Assembly (NCBI RefSeq): GCF_003072465.1
Contig: NZ_CP025628.1
Location: 677,698-741,697, forward strand
Source: Candidatus Kinetoplastibacterium sorsogonicusi
GTDB lineage: Bacteria; Pseudomonadota; Gammaproteobacteria; Burkholderiales; Burkholderiaceae_B
Reading direction: 5' to 3'
DNA: 64,000 nucleotides
The stretch's first letter is position 1, and the number at the start of each line of letters is the position of its first letter. Under the pieces are notes generated by a model. It searched no databases and was not told the origin of the DNA. It was given only the letters and a program-made list of their open reading frames with translations. The position numbers were made by a program, and so were the translations under genes. Below are positions 9,704-20,128 of the stretch, piece after piece.

Positions 9704-10024
9704 ATAATGATTTATATGATTTTATCAATTTAAATATTTTTTAGTAGCTTTGACATTTAATTTGTGTGACTTATTTTTTATTAAATGTGAATATTTTGCA
9801 TAATTTAATATTATATCAGCTAAATAAATGACATAAAAAACATGCAATATTGCAATTTTTGCTAGGTATTTAGTTATACTATATTCTCCGTAGTGTAAAT
9901 TTTTTATAAAAATTTTACTAATTTTATTTAAATTTACACTTAATTATATAAAATTAATAATAAAAATACCTTCTTCAGAAGGTATTTTTATTCTCAATTT
10001 TTATTATGTAATTAAGTGCAAAAT
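9704..10024. other. 321-base gap between coaX and aspS with hairpins and a possible promoter
   Basis: No protein gene seen. The region holds a promoter-like pair on the plus strand (TTGCAA 9850-9855, TATACT 9875-9880, 19-base spacer), a long inverted repeat AGTGTAAATTT/AAATTTACACT (9892-9902 and 9930-9940) and a perfect terminator hairpin (9961-9990). It ends at the convergent stop of aspS. Confidence 0.6.
9961..9990. terminator. terminator hairpin between coaX and aspS
   Basis: Perfect 13-base stem TAAAAATACCTTC (9961-9973) / GAAGGTATTTTTA (9978-9990) with a TTCA loop, flanked by A and T runs on both sides. It can terminate aspS from the right and any rightward transcript from the left. Confidence 0.85.
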
Positions 10025-11806
10025 CTATATATTTTTAGATATATTAATATGTAAATCTATAAGCTGTTCTTTTTCAACTTCTGATGGTGCTTGTGTTAAT
10101 AAACATTGAGCTCTTTGTGTTTTAGGAAATGCTATGACTTCTCTTATTGATTCTGCATTTACCATAATAGATACTAATCTATCCAAACCAAATGCTATAC
10201 CTCCATGTGGTGGAGCACCATATTTTAATGCTTCTAGTAAAAAACCAAATTTATAATGAGCTTCTTCATTACTAATACCTAATATATTGAATATTTTTCT
10301 TTGCATTTCTTCATGATGAATACGTATAGAGCCACCTCCAATTTCCCAACCATTAATAACTAGATCATAAGATTTAGATAAAATACTATCTGGTTTAATA
10401 TCTCTTAATTCATCTATACTCTGTTTAGGACTAGTAAAAGGGTGATGTATTGATGTATATTTATTTTTGTTTTCATCAAATTCAAACATAGGAAAATCAA
10501 TTACCCAAAGAGGACAAAATTGATCTTTGAAAATATTATTTCTTTTACTAAAATCACTAATACCTATTTTTAATCTTAATGCACCCATATAAGAGTTTAC
10601 AATACTTTCTTTATCAGCACCAAAAAATACTATATCATTATTTTTAGCATCAATTTTTGTAAAAATTTGATTTAATTCTTCAATTGAGAGATTTTTTACT
10701 ATAGGAGACTGAAGACCTTCATAGCCCTTTTTAATATCGTTAATTTTAATATAAGCTAAACCTTTAGCTCCATAAGACATCACATAATTAGTATAAAATT
10801 CAATTTCTTTTCTTGAAAAAATAGCCCCTTGTGGAACTTTCAAAGCAACTACTTTACCATTGTTTAATGCTATATCTGAAAAAATTTTTAATGATGATGT
10901 CTTTGTGATTTCTGTAATATTTATTAATTCAAGATTAATTCTTAAATCAGGTTTATCAGTACCATATTTATCTATAGACTCTTTCCATGTAATAGTAGGA
11001 AATTTATTAGGTAAATTTACATTAATAATAGTTTTGAAAATATGAATAATCATATTTTCAAATAAATTACGTATTTCTTCTTCATTAATAAATGACATTT
11101 CACAATCGATCTGTGTAAATTCAGGCTGTCTATCTGCTCTAAGATCTTCATCTCTAAAACATTTTACTATCTGATAATATCTATCAAATCCTGAAATCAT
11201 CAAAAGTTGTTTAAATAATTGAGGTGATTGTGGTAATGCATAAAAATTACCTATATTTATTCTAGATGGAATTAAATAATCTCTAGCACCTTCAGGCGTG
11301 CTCTTTGTCAAAAAAGGGGTTTCTATATCTATGAAATTTAGTTTATCTAAAAATTTGCGAATTTCCATAGTAACTTGATATCTCGTTCTTAAATTTTTTT
11401 GCATCTTACTACTACGTAAATCAAGATATCTATATGATAAACGTGTATTTTCTAATATATTATTATCGTCTATATTAAAAGGAGGTGTTATAGAAACATT
11501 TAGTATATTTAATTCATGGCATAATATTTCAACTTCACCTGATTCAATTTCCTTATTATAAGATTCAATTGGCCTTAAATTTACTATACCTAATACATTT
11601 ATGCAATATTCATTTCGTAATTGAGATGCTTTTTGAAAAATGAATTTATTTTCAGGAGAAAAAACAAGTTGTACAATACCTGTATGATCTCGTAAATCTA
11701 TAAAAATTACTCCACCATGATCACGACGACGATTTACCCAACCACATAAAGAAACATTTTTTCCTATGTGACTAGTACGAATAAGACCATTATAAAATGT
11801 ACGCAT
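10025..11806 (-). CDS. aspS: aspartyl-tRNA synthetase
   Basis: Class II synthetase charging tRNA-Asp. The 593-residue protein has an N-terminal OB fold ([21 protein letters not shown]), class II motif 2 ([18 protein letters not shown]), a GAD insertion domain in the middle, and motif 3 ([13 protein letters not shown]) near the C-terminus. I place the start at ATG 11806, preceded by AAGGGA; a TTG three bases earlier is also in frame. It lies downstream of the DUF502 gene on the same strand, as in Bordetella. Confidence 0.96.
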   Translation of the reverse strand: MRTFYNGLIRTSHIGKNVSLCGWVNRRRDHGGVIFIDLRDHTGIVQLVFSPENKFIFQKASQLRNEYCINVLGIVNLRPIESYNKEIESGEVEILCHELNILNVSITPPFNIDDNNILENTRLSYRYLDLRSSKMQKNLRTRYQVTMEIRKFLDKLNFIDIETPFLTKSTPEGARDYLIPSRINIGNFYALPQSPQLFKQLLMISGFDRYYQIVKCFRDEDLRADRQPEFTQIDCEMSFINEEEIRNLFENMIIHIFKTIINVNLPNKFPTITWKESIDKYGTDKPDLRINLELINITEITKTSSLKIFSDIALNNGKVVALKVPQGAIFSRKEIEFYTNYVMSYGAKGLAYIKINDIKKGYEGLQSPIVKNLSIEELNQIFTKIDAKNNDIVFFGADKESIVNSYMGALRLKIGISDFSKRNNIFKDQFCPLWVIDFPMFEFDENKNKYTSIHHPFTSPKQSIDELRDIKPDSILSKSYDLVINGWEIGGGSIRIHHEEMQRKIFNILGISNEEAHYKFGFLLEALKYGAPPHGGIAFGLDRLVSIMVNAESIREVIAFPKTQRAQCLLTQAPSEVEKEQLIDLHINISKNI

Positions 11807-11878
11807 CAAAAAATCCCTTATTAATTTATTTCATATAAAAATACATTGTAGATAGAAGTTTCTACTAGATTATCAGAT

Positions 11879-12475
11879 TTAAAATTTATTTGGTATAACT
11901 GTACCCATTGATATTATGTATTTTAATGCTTGATCAACGTTAATATTAACATCTATAACATCACTACTTTTTACCATAACAAAAAAACCAGAAGTTGGAT
12001 TAGGAGTTGTTGGAATATATACGTTAATATATTTATTATTATTCAAAAATTTAGATATATTTTCTGATGTATTACCAGTTAAAAAAGCTAAAACCCAATA
12101 TTGACTCTTTGGAGGATATTCCAATAAAATCACTTTTCTAAATGCCTGACTATTAGGAGATAAAATAGCATTACTTATTTGTTTAGTAGTACTATATATA
12201 CTATTAACTAATGGTATATAACTTAATATCTTATCAAAATAAAAATATAAATTTTTAAAAATTAAATTTGTTTTTAATAATCCTGTCAAATATATTATAG
12301 TTAATAAAATCATTATTTTAAATCCAGGAATATAAAATCCTATAACATTTGTAGAAGAGATAAAATATGTGATTTTATCTTCTACTATGCTAATTAATAT
12401 ATTGATTATCCAAATTGTTATACATATAGGAATCCAAACTAATAAACCTTTAATTAAATTTTTTTTAAAAAACAT
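11879..12475 (-). CDS. DUF502 family membrane protein
   Basis: A 198-residue inner-membrane protein with two hydrophobic helices near the N-terminus (LIKGLLVWIPICITIWIINI and a second around residues 48-66) and a soluble C-terminal half with the family segments YIPLVNSIYSTTKQISNAI and TSGFFVMV. The function of DUF502 is unknown. Location just upstream of aspS is a conserved betaproteobacterial arrangement. Confidence 0.88.
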   Translation of the reverse strand: MFFKKNLIKGLLVWIPICITIWIINILISIVEDKITYFISSTNVIGFYIPGFKIMILLTIIYLTGLLKTNLIFKNLYFYFDKILSYIPLVNSIYSTTKQISNAILSPNSQAFRKVILLEYPPKSQYWVLAFLTGNTSENISKFLNNNKYINVYIPTTPNPTSGFFVMVKSSDVIDVNINVDQALKYIISMGTVIPNKF

Positions 12476-12730
12476 ACTATACCTAAAATATTTTTACACT
12501 AAAAAATAATATATTAAAAACATAAATTTTTATGTAATTTCATTATTAATACATCAAATATATCTAAATAAATAAATTTATTATATAAATATTTATTATA
12601 TTTTTAAAAAACATCTGATAGAATAAAATATTGTATATTTCAAATATTAATAATATAAATATTTAAATATATATAAATTAAATTTTCATTAAACTAATTT
12701 CAACATTATTTTTTTCTTATATTATTATAT

Positions 12731-13921
12731 ATGGCAAATTATACAATATCAGAAAGAGCTAAAAATTTAACAAGCTCAGCTATTCGTGAAATATTAAAGG
12801 TCACAGAAAAACAAGAAATTATATCATTTGCAGGTGGATTACCATCACCACATGGTTTCCCTGTAGATGAGTTAAAATATGCTTTTAATAAAGTTTTATC
12901 AGAAGAAGGTAAAATAGCATTACAATATGGTACTACAGAAGGATATTCAAAATTAAGAGAATGGATTGTAAATCATTTTAATAATTCTGGTTCAAATATT
13001 AGTATTGATAATGTAATGATTGTATCAGGATCACAACAAGCTTTAGATTTGTTAGGTAAAACATTAATTGATGAAAACAGTGATATTTTAGTAGAAAGTC
13101 CTACATATTTAGGTGCATTGCAATCTTTAAGTCTATATAATCCAAATTTTATTACTATAGAAACGGATGAAGGTGGTTTGATACCAGAAAGAATTTCTTC
13201 ATCCATTACAAATAATACTCGTTTTTTATATGCTTTGCCAAATTTTCAAAATCCAACTGGCAGAACATTAAGTTTATCTAGAAGAATAAAATTGATTGAA
13301 TTTGCTAGTGACTTAAAATTATCTATTATAGAAGATGATCCCTATGGAGAACTAAGATATTCAGGAAAAGATATACCTAGTTTATTAACTTTATCTAAAA
13401 ATACAAATGCTAACATTATAAGATTAGGTTCTTTTTCTAAAATATTAGCTCCAGGATTACGTATAGGATATATCATCGCAGACAAAGATTTAATTAAAAA
13501 ATTAGTACAAGCAAAACAAGCCACTGATTTACATACATCTACAATTACACAAATGGTTGTTTATGAAACTATAAAAAACGGTTTCTTAAAAAGACATTTA
13601 CCTAAAATTAGAGAAACATACAAAAAACAGGGATTATGTATGTTAGATACTATGGAAAAATCATTTCCAAAATCTGTGAATTGGACTAGACCTGAAGGTG
13701 GCATGTTTTTATGGGTAACATTGCCTAAAAATATAAATAGTAATGAATTATTAATAAAAGCAATAGAAAATAATATTGCTTTTGTTCCTGGAAATTCTTT
13801 TTATGCTAAAAATCCTGAATATAATAATATGAGACTAAGTTTTGCAACTGTATCAGAAGAAAAAATTCAAAAAGGTATCAATATATTAGGAAATATAATA
13901 AAAAATTATTTAAATATATAA
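12731..13921 (+). CDS. PLP-dependent class I/II aminotransferase (2-aminoadipate/KAT-like subgroup)
   Basis: Fold-type I aminotransferase of 396 residues. Landmarks: SFAGGLPSPHGFP near residue 35, LQYGTTEGYSKLREWI near 60, PNFQNPTGRTLS near 175, EDDPYGELRY near 205, and the PLP lysine K237 in LGSFSKILAPGLRIGYI. This subgroup includes broad-range enzymes acting on branched-chain, aromatic or 2-aminoadipate substrates, so the exact substrate cannot be told from sequence. In a symbiont that makes amino acids for its host it could do the last transamination of several pathways. No close operon partner; ubiA follows 51 bases later. Confidence 0.85.
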   Translation: MANYTISERAKNLTSSAIREILKVTEKQEIISFAGGLPSPHGFPVDELKYAFNKVLSEEGKIALQYGTTEGYSKLREWIVNHFNNSGSNISIDNVMIVSGSQQALDLLGKTLIDENSDILVESPTYLGALQSLSLYNPNFITIETDEGGLIPERISSSITNNTRFLYALPNFQNPTGRTLSLSRRIKLIEFASDLKLSIIEDDPYGELRYSGKDIPSLLTLSKNTNANIIRLGSFSKILAPGLRIGYIIADKDLIKKLVQAKQATDLHTSTITQMVVYETIKNGFLKRHLPKIRETYKKQGLCMLDTMEKSFPKSVNWTRPEGGMFLWVTLPKNINSNELLIKAIENNIAFVPGNSFYAKNPEYNNMRLSFATVSEEKIQKGINILGNIIKNYLNI

Positions 13922-13972
13922 ATTATGTAAATATATAATTAATAAAAGTATTATTTTTTTATCTTCTATATT

Positions 13973-14851
13973 ATGAACAAATTAAAAATAAATACTTTAG
14001 GTAAATATATACAATTATGTAGACTAGATAATCCAATAGGAATATGGCTAGCATTGTTACCTTGTATTGCATCACTGATTCAAGCTAGTGATGGTATTCC
14101 AAATTTAAATAGATTGTTTATATTTTCTTTAGGTGCAATTATGTTAAGAAGTATTGGTTGTACCATTAATGATATATTTGATAGAAATTTTGATTGTAAT
14201 GTAGAACGTACAAAAAATAGACCTATAGCTAATAGTACTATAAGTGTAATAAATGCTATTTATTTTTTAATACTTCAATGTATATTTTGTATACCTTTGA
14301 TATTTTTTATTAATAAAAATTGTCTTTTATTATCTATATTATTAATACCATTAATAATATTTTATCCTTTATGTAAAAGAATTACATATTGGCCTCAATT
14401 GATTCTTGGAATTTGTTTTAATTTTGGAATATTGATGGCTTGGATAGATACTAGAAACAATTTATCACTTTCAGCAATTTTTATGTGGTTAGGATCTATA
14501 TTTTGGCAAATAGGATATGATACTATATATGCTTATTCAGATATTAAAGATGACCTAAAAATAGGAATAAAATCTACAGCTATTTTATTTAAAGAATCAG
14601 GCAAAAAATATATAAGTATTTTTTATATATTAACTATAATCATGTGGACTATAAATGGAATATTGTTATCCTATAATAGATTGTATTTTTTAGGAATATT
14701 AATTATATCTATACACTTTATATGGCAAGTTTTTTCTTTTAATATAAATTTAACGTTTAATGATGATAAATATAAAAATATAAAAATATTTCGTTCTAAT
14801 TTACTCATAGGAGTAATTGTTACTATAGTAAGTTATTTAGGATTATTTTAA
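13973..14851 (+). CDS. ubiA: 4-hydroxybenzoate polyprenyltransferase
   Basis: Integral membrane prenyltransferase that attaches the polyprenyl tail to 4-hydroxybenzoate in ubiquinone synthesis. The 292-residue protein has about eight or nine hydrophobic helices and both aspartate-rich motifs that bind magnesium-diphosphate: NDIFDRNFD (N66-D74) and DTIYAYSDIKDD (D183-D194). GxWLALLPC near the start is also typical. Its last four bases overlap the convergent panB gene. Confidence 0.95.
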   Translation: MNKLKINTLGKYIQLCRLDNPIGIWLALLPCIASLIQASDGIPNLNRLFIFSLGAIMLRSIGCTINDIFDRNFDCNVERTKNRPIANSTISVINAIYFLILQCIFCIPLIFFINKNCLLLSILLIPLIIFYPLCKRITYWPQLILGICFNFGILMAWIDTRNNLSLSAIFMWLGSIFWQIGYDTIYAYSDIKDDLKIGIKSTAILFKESGKKYISIFYILTIIMWTINGILLSYNRLYFLGILIISIHFIWQVFSFNINLTFNDDKYKNIKIFRSNLLIGVIVTIVSYLGLF

Positions 14852-15657
14852 TTTTTTATAAAACAATGTTCATTTTTTGGAAATTTATTTTTTCTAACAT
14901 CTTCTGAAAAGTTAAAAATTGCTTCTTTAATTTTTATACTTAAATTTTCATATTTTTGTACAAATTTAGGATTAAAATCCATATTTAATCCTAAAATATC
15001 AGCAGCTACAAGTACCTGTCCATCACAATAAGGAGATGCTCCTATACCTATTACAGGTATTTTCAATTGTTCTGCTATACGTCTACTTATATTTTCAAAA
15101 GTGCATTCTACTATTAGTGCAATAGCACCTGAATTTTCTAATTCCAAAGCATCTTGAAAAATTTTATCTTCTTCATATTGATTATTACCTTGACATTTGA
15201 AACCGCCATAACTATTAAAATATTGAGGCATTAAACCAATATGACCAAATACTGGTATACCACGCTCAGTTAGAAATTGTATAGTTTTCGACATCTCTAT
15301 ACCTCCTTCTAATTTAACAGCATTAGCACCTGTTAAAGATATTATTTTAGATGCAGATTCAAAAGCTTGAGATTTAGATGATTGATATGACCCAAAAGGT
15401 AAATCTACAACTACAAATGCTTTCTTTGAGCTATTAACTACAGCTTTACCATGATTTATCATCATATCTAATGTAACTGATAAAGTATTATCGTACCCAT
15501 ACAATATCATACCAAGAGAATCTCCTACTAATATTACATCAACATAATCATCTATTAATTTTGCCATTATAGCTGTATATGATGATACAGCTACTAATCT
15601 TCTAATGCCTTTAGAATTTTTTATAAAATCTTTATTTTTTCTTATTTTTAAATTCAT
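14848..15657 (-). CDS. panB: 3-methyl-2-oxobutanoate hydroxymethyltransferase
   Basis: Makes ketopantoate from 2-oxoisovalerate and methylene-THF, the first step of pantothenate synthesis. The 269-residue protein has the metal ligands in VGDSLGM and VVVDLPFGSY, the substrate motif KLEGG, GHIGLMPQ and the catalytic glutamate region LIVECTFE, and GIGASPYCDGQVLV near the C-terminus. In Kinetoplastibacterium-type symbionts pantothenate synthesis is reported to be shared with the host, which fits a retained panB. It lies 17 bases after ssb on the same strand. Confidence 0.96.
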   Translation of the reverse strand: MNLKIRKNKDFIKNSKGIRRLVAVSSYTAIMAKLIDDYVDVILVGDSLGMILYGYDNTLSVTLDMMINHGKAVVNSSKKAFVVVDLPFGSYQSSKSQAFESASKIISLTGANAVKLEGGIEMSKTIQFLTERGIPVFGHIGLMPQYFNSYGGFKCQGNNQYEEDKIFQDALELENSGAIALIVECTFENISRRIAEQLKIPVIGIGASPYCDGQVLVAADILGLNMDFNPKFVQKYENLSIKIKEAIFNFSEDVRKNKFPKNEHCFIKN

Positions 15658-15674
15658 TATAGAATAATTTTATG

Positions 15675-16130
15675 TTAAAAAGGAATATCATCATCCATAT
15701 CTAAAATACCCATATCACTACTACTGGATAATGATTTATTCAATGGCTTGTTAATTTTATTATTTTTAGATTCATTGAAATTGCTATTGTCTTCTCGACT
15801 ACCTAACATTTGCATATTTTCTGCAATTATTTCTGTACTATACCTATCAATACCACTTTCTTTATCTTGCCATTTACGTGTTTTTAATCTTCCTTCTATA
15901 TATACAGATTTTCCTTTTTTTAGGAACTCTCCAGCTATTTCTGCTAATCTATTATACATAACGATTCTATGCCATTCAGTTTCTTCTTTACGTTCACCGC
16001 TTGATTTATCTTTCCACTGATAAGTAGTTGCAATAGAAATATTACATATAGACATTCCGTCTGGACTATATCTAAGTTCTGGATCACGACCTAAATTTCC
16101 TAATAATATTACTTTATTAACTGATGCCAT
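15675..16130 (-). CDS. ssb: single-stranded DNA-binding protein
   Basis: Binds ssDNA at replication forks and recruits partners through its tail. The 151-residue protein has the OB fold over residues 1-110 ([57 protein letters not shown]), a short asparagine/serine-rich linker and the acidic interaction tip ending DMDDDIPF. It is divergent from uvrA with about 115 bases between, the classic proteobacterial arrangement. Confidence 0.97.
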   Translation of the reverse strand: MASVNKVILLGNLGRDPELRYSPDGMSICNISIATTYQWKDKSSGERKEETEWHRIVMYNRLAEIAGEFLKKGKSVYIEGRLKTRKWQDKESGIDRYSTEIIAENMQMLGSREDNSNFNESKNNKINKPLNKSLSSSSDMGILDMDDDIPF

Positions 16131-16245
16131 CTTTACCTCAATGTGGAAATATAAATAAATTTATGTAAATATTAATATTATACCAAATAATTTTTATTAG
16201 AACACAATATATATATTAAAATATATATATATATTAGGAAAGATA

Positions 16246-19056
16246 ATGGACATAATTGATATACATGAAGTTTGTACAAATAATCTAAAAAATGTTAGCA
16301 TCAAAATACCTAAAAATAAATTCATAGTAATTACTGGAGTATCTGGATCAGGGAAATCATCACTAGCATTTAATACAATATATGCAGAAAGTCAAAGAAG
16401 ATATATAGAAAGTATTTCATTATATGCAAGAAAATTTTTAAAATTACTAACGAACCCAAAATATTTATCTATAAAAGGACTATCTCCTGCAATAGCAGTT
16501 GAACAAAATGGTTTTTTCAAAAATTCTAGATCAACAGTATCTACTATAACAGAAATTAAAGAATACCTAAAATTACTATATTCTAAGATAGGCATATTGA
16601 TATGTATGAAACATAACATATCATTGTCAATATTTAATGTAGAACAAATTACTAATAATATATTGACAATGCCATATGATAGAAAAATAGCTATAATAGC
16701 CCCATTTGCAAAAAACATTAATATAAATGATTTATATATTCATTGTAATGATTTTATTGCTAAAGGGTTTATGCGCTTTATGATAAATGGTGTAATTATT
16801 GATGATCTTAATATATTAAAAAAAAGTTATGATAAAGATATAAAATCTCAAAAATTTAGTTTAGAAATTGTTATAGATAGATTATATAATAAATATGAAA
16901 ATAAGCAACGTATCGCAGAAAGTATAGAAATTGCAATTAATATTTCAAAAAATATTGTTAAAGTGTTCGATCTTGATTCACAAGAAGAAATTGTATTTAC
17001 TACACAATATATGTGTCCTAAATGTCAATTAAATTTACCAATCATAAAATCAAAAATATTTAGTACATGTATTAAATGTTATGGATCAGGTTTTATTAAA
17101 AAATTTAATCCAAATTTATTAATATCATCTGAAGATTTAAGTATTGCAAATGGGGCTATAAAAGTATGGGATATGAACAATGTATTTATTAAAGATTTAA
17201 TAAATAGTTTAGCTAAACATTATAGTTTTAATATTCATAGTAAATATAAAGATATTCCTGATCATATTAAAAATAAAATTTTTTGGGGCTCAAAGAATGA
17301 AAAAATATCTTTTACATATACAGATATTAATGGGCATCAATACATGGAATATAAATCATATGAAGGATTAATACCAAATTTACAAAGACAAGTATTAGAA
17401 GGTAATAATATTTACTTAGAAAAATTTTATGAAAACCAAAAATGTCACAATTGCAATTCTCATCAATTTAAATCATTAAATTTAGATGTATTTATATTTT
17501 CTAATAACCAAAAATTTAGTATTAATACAGTAGAAAATCTTTCTATAGAAGAACTTCTAGAATGGTGTAAATGGATTAATATTAATCCATCTCAAAAACA
17601 AATTGTAGATACTATTACATTAAAAATTATTAATAAATTATCTATGCTTATTAATATGGGTTTAGGATATTTATCATTAAATAGACCAATGAATACCTTA
17701 TCTTTAGGAGAACAACAACGCATAAAATTAACAAATCAAATGTCCATAGGTCTAAGTGGTATTACATATATTTTAGATGAACCATCTATTGGTTTACATA
17801 AACAAGATATAGATAAATTAATATCTGGAATACAATATTTAAAAAGTCTTGGAAATACTATTATAGTAATAGAATATGATAAAGATATAATTATGCATGC
17901 AGATTGGATAATAGAAATGGGCCCTGGAGCTGGTGTAAATGGAGGAAATATTTTAGCAAATGGTACTTATAATGAAATTATCAAAAATCCAGCATCTATT
18001 ATTAAAAAATATATAAATACTTCTTTAAAAAAAAATAGAAAATCAAAAATAATAAATAAAAAAACACAAAATCTAATACTATTAAATGCTACAGGTAATA
18101 ATTTAAAAGATATTGATATTAAGATTCCTATAGGTTATTTAACATGTGTTACAGGAATATCTGGATCTGGTAAATCATCATTAATTATAGACACATTATC
18201 TAATGCTATATCAAATATTATTTATAATACTTCGAAAAAATCTCTACATTATTCTCAATTACATGGTGTAGAATTTTTTAATCATATTATTGTAATTAAT
18301 CAAGAAAATATAGGAAAAAATGCAAATAGTAATGTTATTACTTATATTGGGATATTTGATATCGTTAGAAATTTATTTGCAAATACAAATGAATCTCGTA
18401 AAAGAGGTTATAAAAGTAGTAGATTTAGTTTCAATTTACAAGGTGGTAGGTGTGAATTTTGTACTGGACATGGTAAGTTAAAAATAAAAATGGATTTTTT
18501 AGCAGATATTTATCAAATTTGTGATTACTGTAATGGTAATAGATTTAATAAAGAAACTTTAGAAATTAAATATAAAGGGTTAAATATAAGTGAAATACTA
18601 AATTTAACTATATCAGAATCTATAGAAATTTTTAAAAATATACCTGAAATTTTTGTAAAAATTTCTATAATGCATGAAATTGGTTTATCACATATAAAAT
18701 TAGGGCAAGATATAAATTTTTTATCTATGGGAGAACTACATAGACTTAAACTAACTATAGGTTTCACAAAATATCACATAAATGAAAATGGTAAAAATTT
18801 ATATGTTATAGATGAACCAACTATTGGATTGCATTTTCAAGATATAGAAAAATTAATTAACATATTTGAGAAATTAATTAATTTAGGCCATACAATAGTT
18901 ATAATTGAAAATAATATTTCAATTATAACTGTTTCAGATTGGATAATAGAATTAGGACCTGGTGCGAATACAGAAGGAGGTTATATTATGTTTCAAGGTG
19001 TTTTTAAAGAACTAAAAAAATCACAAAGTGATACTGCAAAATATATATCTAAATAG
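16246..19056 (+). CDS. uvrA: UvrA, nucleotide excision repair ATPase with altered ABC motifs
   Basis: Full-length (936 residues) UvrA, the damage-sensing dimeric ATPase of UvrABC. Both Walker A loops are intact (K37 in GVSGSGKSS, K643 in GISGSGKSS), and Walker B sequences ILDEPSIGLH and VIDEPTIGLH are present. But both signature motifs are changed: LSLGEQQRIKL (485-495) and LSMGELHRLKL (826-836) in place of LSGGE; both switch histidines are lost (Y544 and N889); the first zinc finger (C257, C260, C275, C278) is about six residues short; and the conserved DQxPIGxTPRSNPATY block reads NQENIGKNANSNVITY (685-700). The second zinc module is normal. I infer relaxed selection or altered function. 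The stop overlaps convergent aroB by 8 bases. Confidence 0.92.
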   Translation: MDIIDIHEVCTNNLKNVSIKIPKNKFIVITGVSGSGKSSLAFNTIYAESQRRYIESISLYARKFLKLLTNPKYLSIKGLSPAIAVEQNGFFKNSRSTVSTITEIKEYLKLLYSKIGILICMKHNISLSIFNVEQITNNILTMPYDRKIAIIAPFAKNININDLYIHCNDFIAKGFMRFMINGVIIDDLNILKKSYDKDIKSQKFSLEIVIDRLYNKYENKQRIAESIEIAINISKNIVKVFDLDSQEEIVFTTQYMCPKCQLNLPIIKSKIFSTCIKCYGSGFIKKFNPNLLISSEDLSIANGAIKVWDMNNVFIKDLINSLAKHYSFNIHSKYKDIPDHIKNKIFWGSKNEKISFTYTDINGHQYMEYKSYEGLIPNLQRQVLEGNNIYLEKFYENQKCHNCNSHQFKSLNLDVFIFSNNQKFSINTVENLSIEELLEWCKWININPSQKQIVDTITLKIINKLSMLINMGLGYLSLNRPMNTLSLGEQQRIKLTNQMSIGLSGITYILDEPSIGLHKQDIDKLISGIQYLKSLGNTIIVIEYDKDIIMHADWIIEMGPGAGVNGGNILANGTYNEIIKNPASIIKKYINTSLKKNRKSKIINKKTQNLILLNATGNNLKDIDIKIPIGYLTCVTGISGSGKSSLIIDTLSNAISNIIYNTSKKSLHYSQLHGVEFFNHIIVINQENIGKNANSNVITYIGIFDIVRNLFANTNESRKRGYKSSRFSFNLQGGRCEFCTGHGKLKIKMDFLADIYQICDYCNGNRFNKETLEIKYKGLNISEILNLTISESIEIFKNIPEIFVKISIMHEIGLSHIKLGQDINFLSMGELHRLKLTIGFTKYHINENGKNLYVIDEPTIGLHFQDIEKLINIFEKLINLGHTIVIIENNISIITVSDWIIELGPGANTEGGYIMFQGVFKELKKSQSDTAKYISK

Positions 19057-20128
19057 TACTAGTAATTAAAATTGTGTTTATAATATCTTTATTAGATACA
19101 CTTTTTATAATGGAACTTCCAATTTCTGGTAATAAAACAAAATTTATTTCACCATTTGTATTTTTTTTGTCAACTTTCATTGCATGTAACCATTTTTCTA
19201 TATCTATTTTTGGCGCTAATATAGGGCAATTAATATTTTTAATCATAGATCTAATACGTTCTACGTCTGATCTTTTTAAATTTAAAATATTAGATGATAA
19301 TTCTGCTGCTTGTATCATTCCACAAGCTACTGCTTCACCATGCAACCATTTACCATATCCTAAAACAGATTCTATAGCATGTCCAAAAGTATGTCCAAAA
19401 TTTAAAATTGCTCTTAAATTATTTTCTTTTTCATCCTTGCTTACAACAAAAGATTTTAATTCACAAGATCTTTTTATAGCATATATTAAATGATTTTGAT
19501 CTAAATTTATTAAATTTTTTATATGATTTTCACACCATTCCCAAAAATTTTTATCTATAATTAATCCATATTTAATCATTTCTGCTAAACCAGCTGAAAT
19601 TTCTCTTTTTGGCAAGGTATTTAAAACATCTATATCTATTTCTACAGAAATAGGTTGATAAAAAGAACCTATCATATTTTTTCCTAAAATATGATTAACA
19701 GCAGTTTTACCACCAACAGAAGAGTCTATTTGTGCCAATAAAGTTGTTGGTATTTGTATAAATCTAATTCCTCTCATATATACTGAAGCTGCAAATCCTG
19801 TAATATCTCCAATAACTCCACCGCCAAAAGCAATTAATAAAGATTTACGGTCAAAATTATTTTTTAATAAATTATCAAATATAATATTCAATGTATGTAA
19901 ATTTTTATACTCTTCACCTTCAGGCAAACATATTTCGATAATAGGTTTATGAATACTTTTTAAAGAAGATTTAATAATATCTATATACATAGAACTTATA
20001 GTATTATTAGTAATAATAGCTATACTTGTTGTATCTATTGGGATAGATTCATTTATGTGTTTTAATCTGCCACTGCTTATATTTATGTTATAACAACTAC
20101 TTTTAGTGTTTACTTTCACAATATTCAT
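19049..20128 (-). CDS. aroB: 3-dehydroquinate synthase
   Basis: Second step of the shikimate pathway: DAHP to 3-dehydroquinate, with NAD and a divalent metal. The 359-residue protein has LPEGEEYKNL, the NAD motif FGGGVIGDITGFAASVYMRG, IPTTLLAQIDSSVGGKTAVN and the metal-binding region AEMIKYG, with NFGHTFGHAIE and LHGEAVACGM histidines. Translationally coupled to aroK by an ATGA overlap of 4 bases, as in most proteobacteria. Confidence 0.97.
   Translation of the reverse strand: MNIVKVNTKSSCYNINISSGRLKHINESIPIDTTSIAIITNNTISSMYIDIIKSSLKSIHKPIIEICLPEGEEYKNLHTLNIIFDNLLKNNFDRKSLLIAFGGGVIGDITGFAASVYMRGIRFIQIPTTLLAQIDSSVGGKTAVNHILGKNMIGSFYQPISVEIDIDVLNTLPKREISAGLAEMIKYGLIIDKNFWEWCENHIKNLINLDQNHLIYAIKRSCELKSFVVSKDEKENNLRAILNFGHTFGHAIESVLGYGKWLHGEAVACGMIQAAELSSNILNLKRSDVERIRSMIKNINCPILAPKIDIEKWLHAMKVDKKNTNGEINFVLLPEIGSSIIKSVSNKDIINTILITSTI

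Noticed and set aside
16201..16236. (TA)n run before uvrA as a mobile element or repeat family
   Set aside because: Simple dinucleotide drift within the ssb-uvrA promoter region; not repeated elsewhere in the window as a unit.
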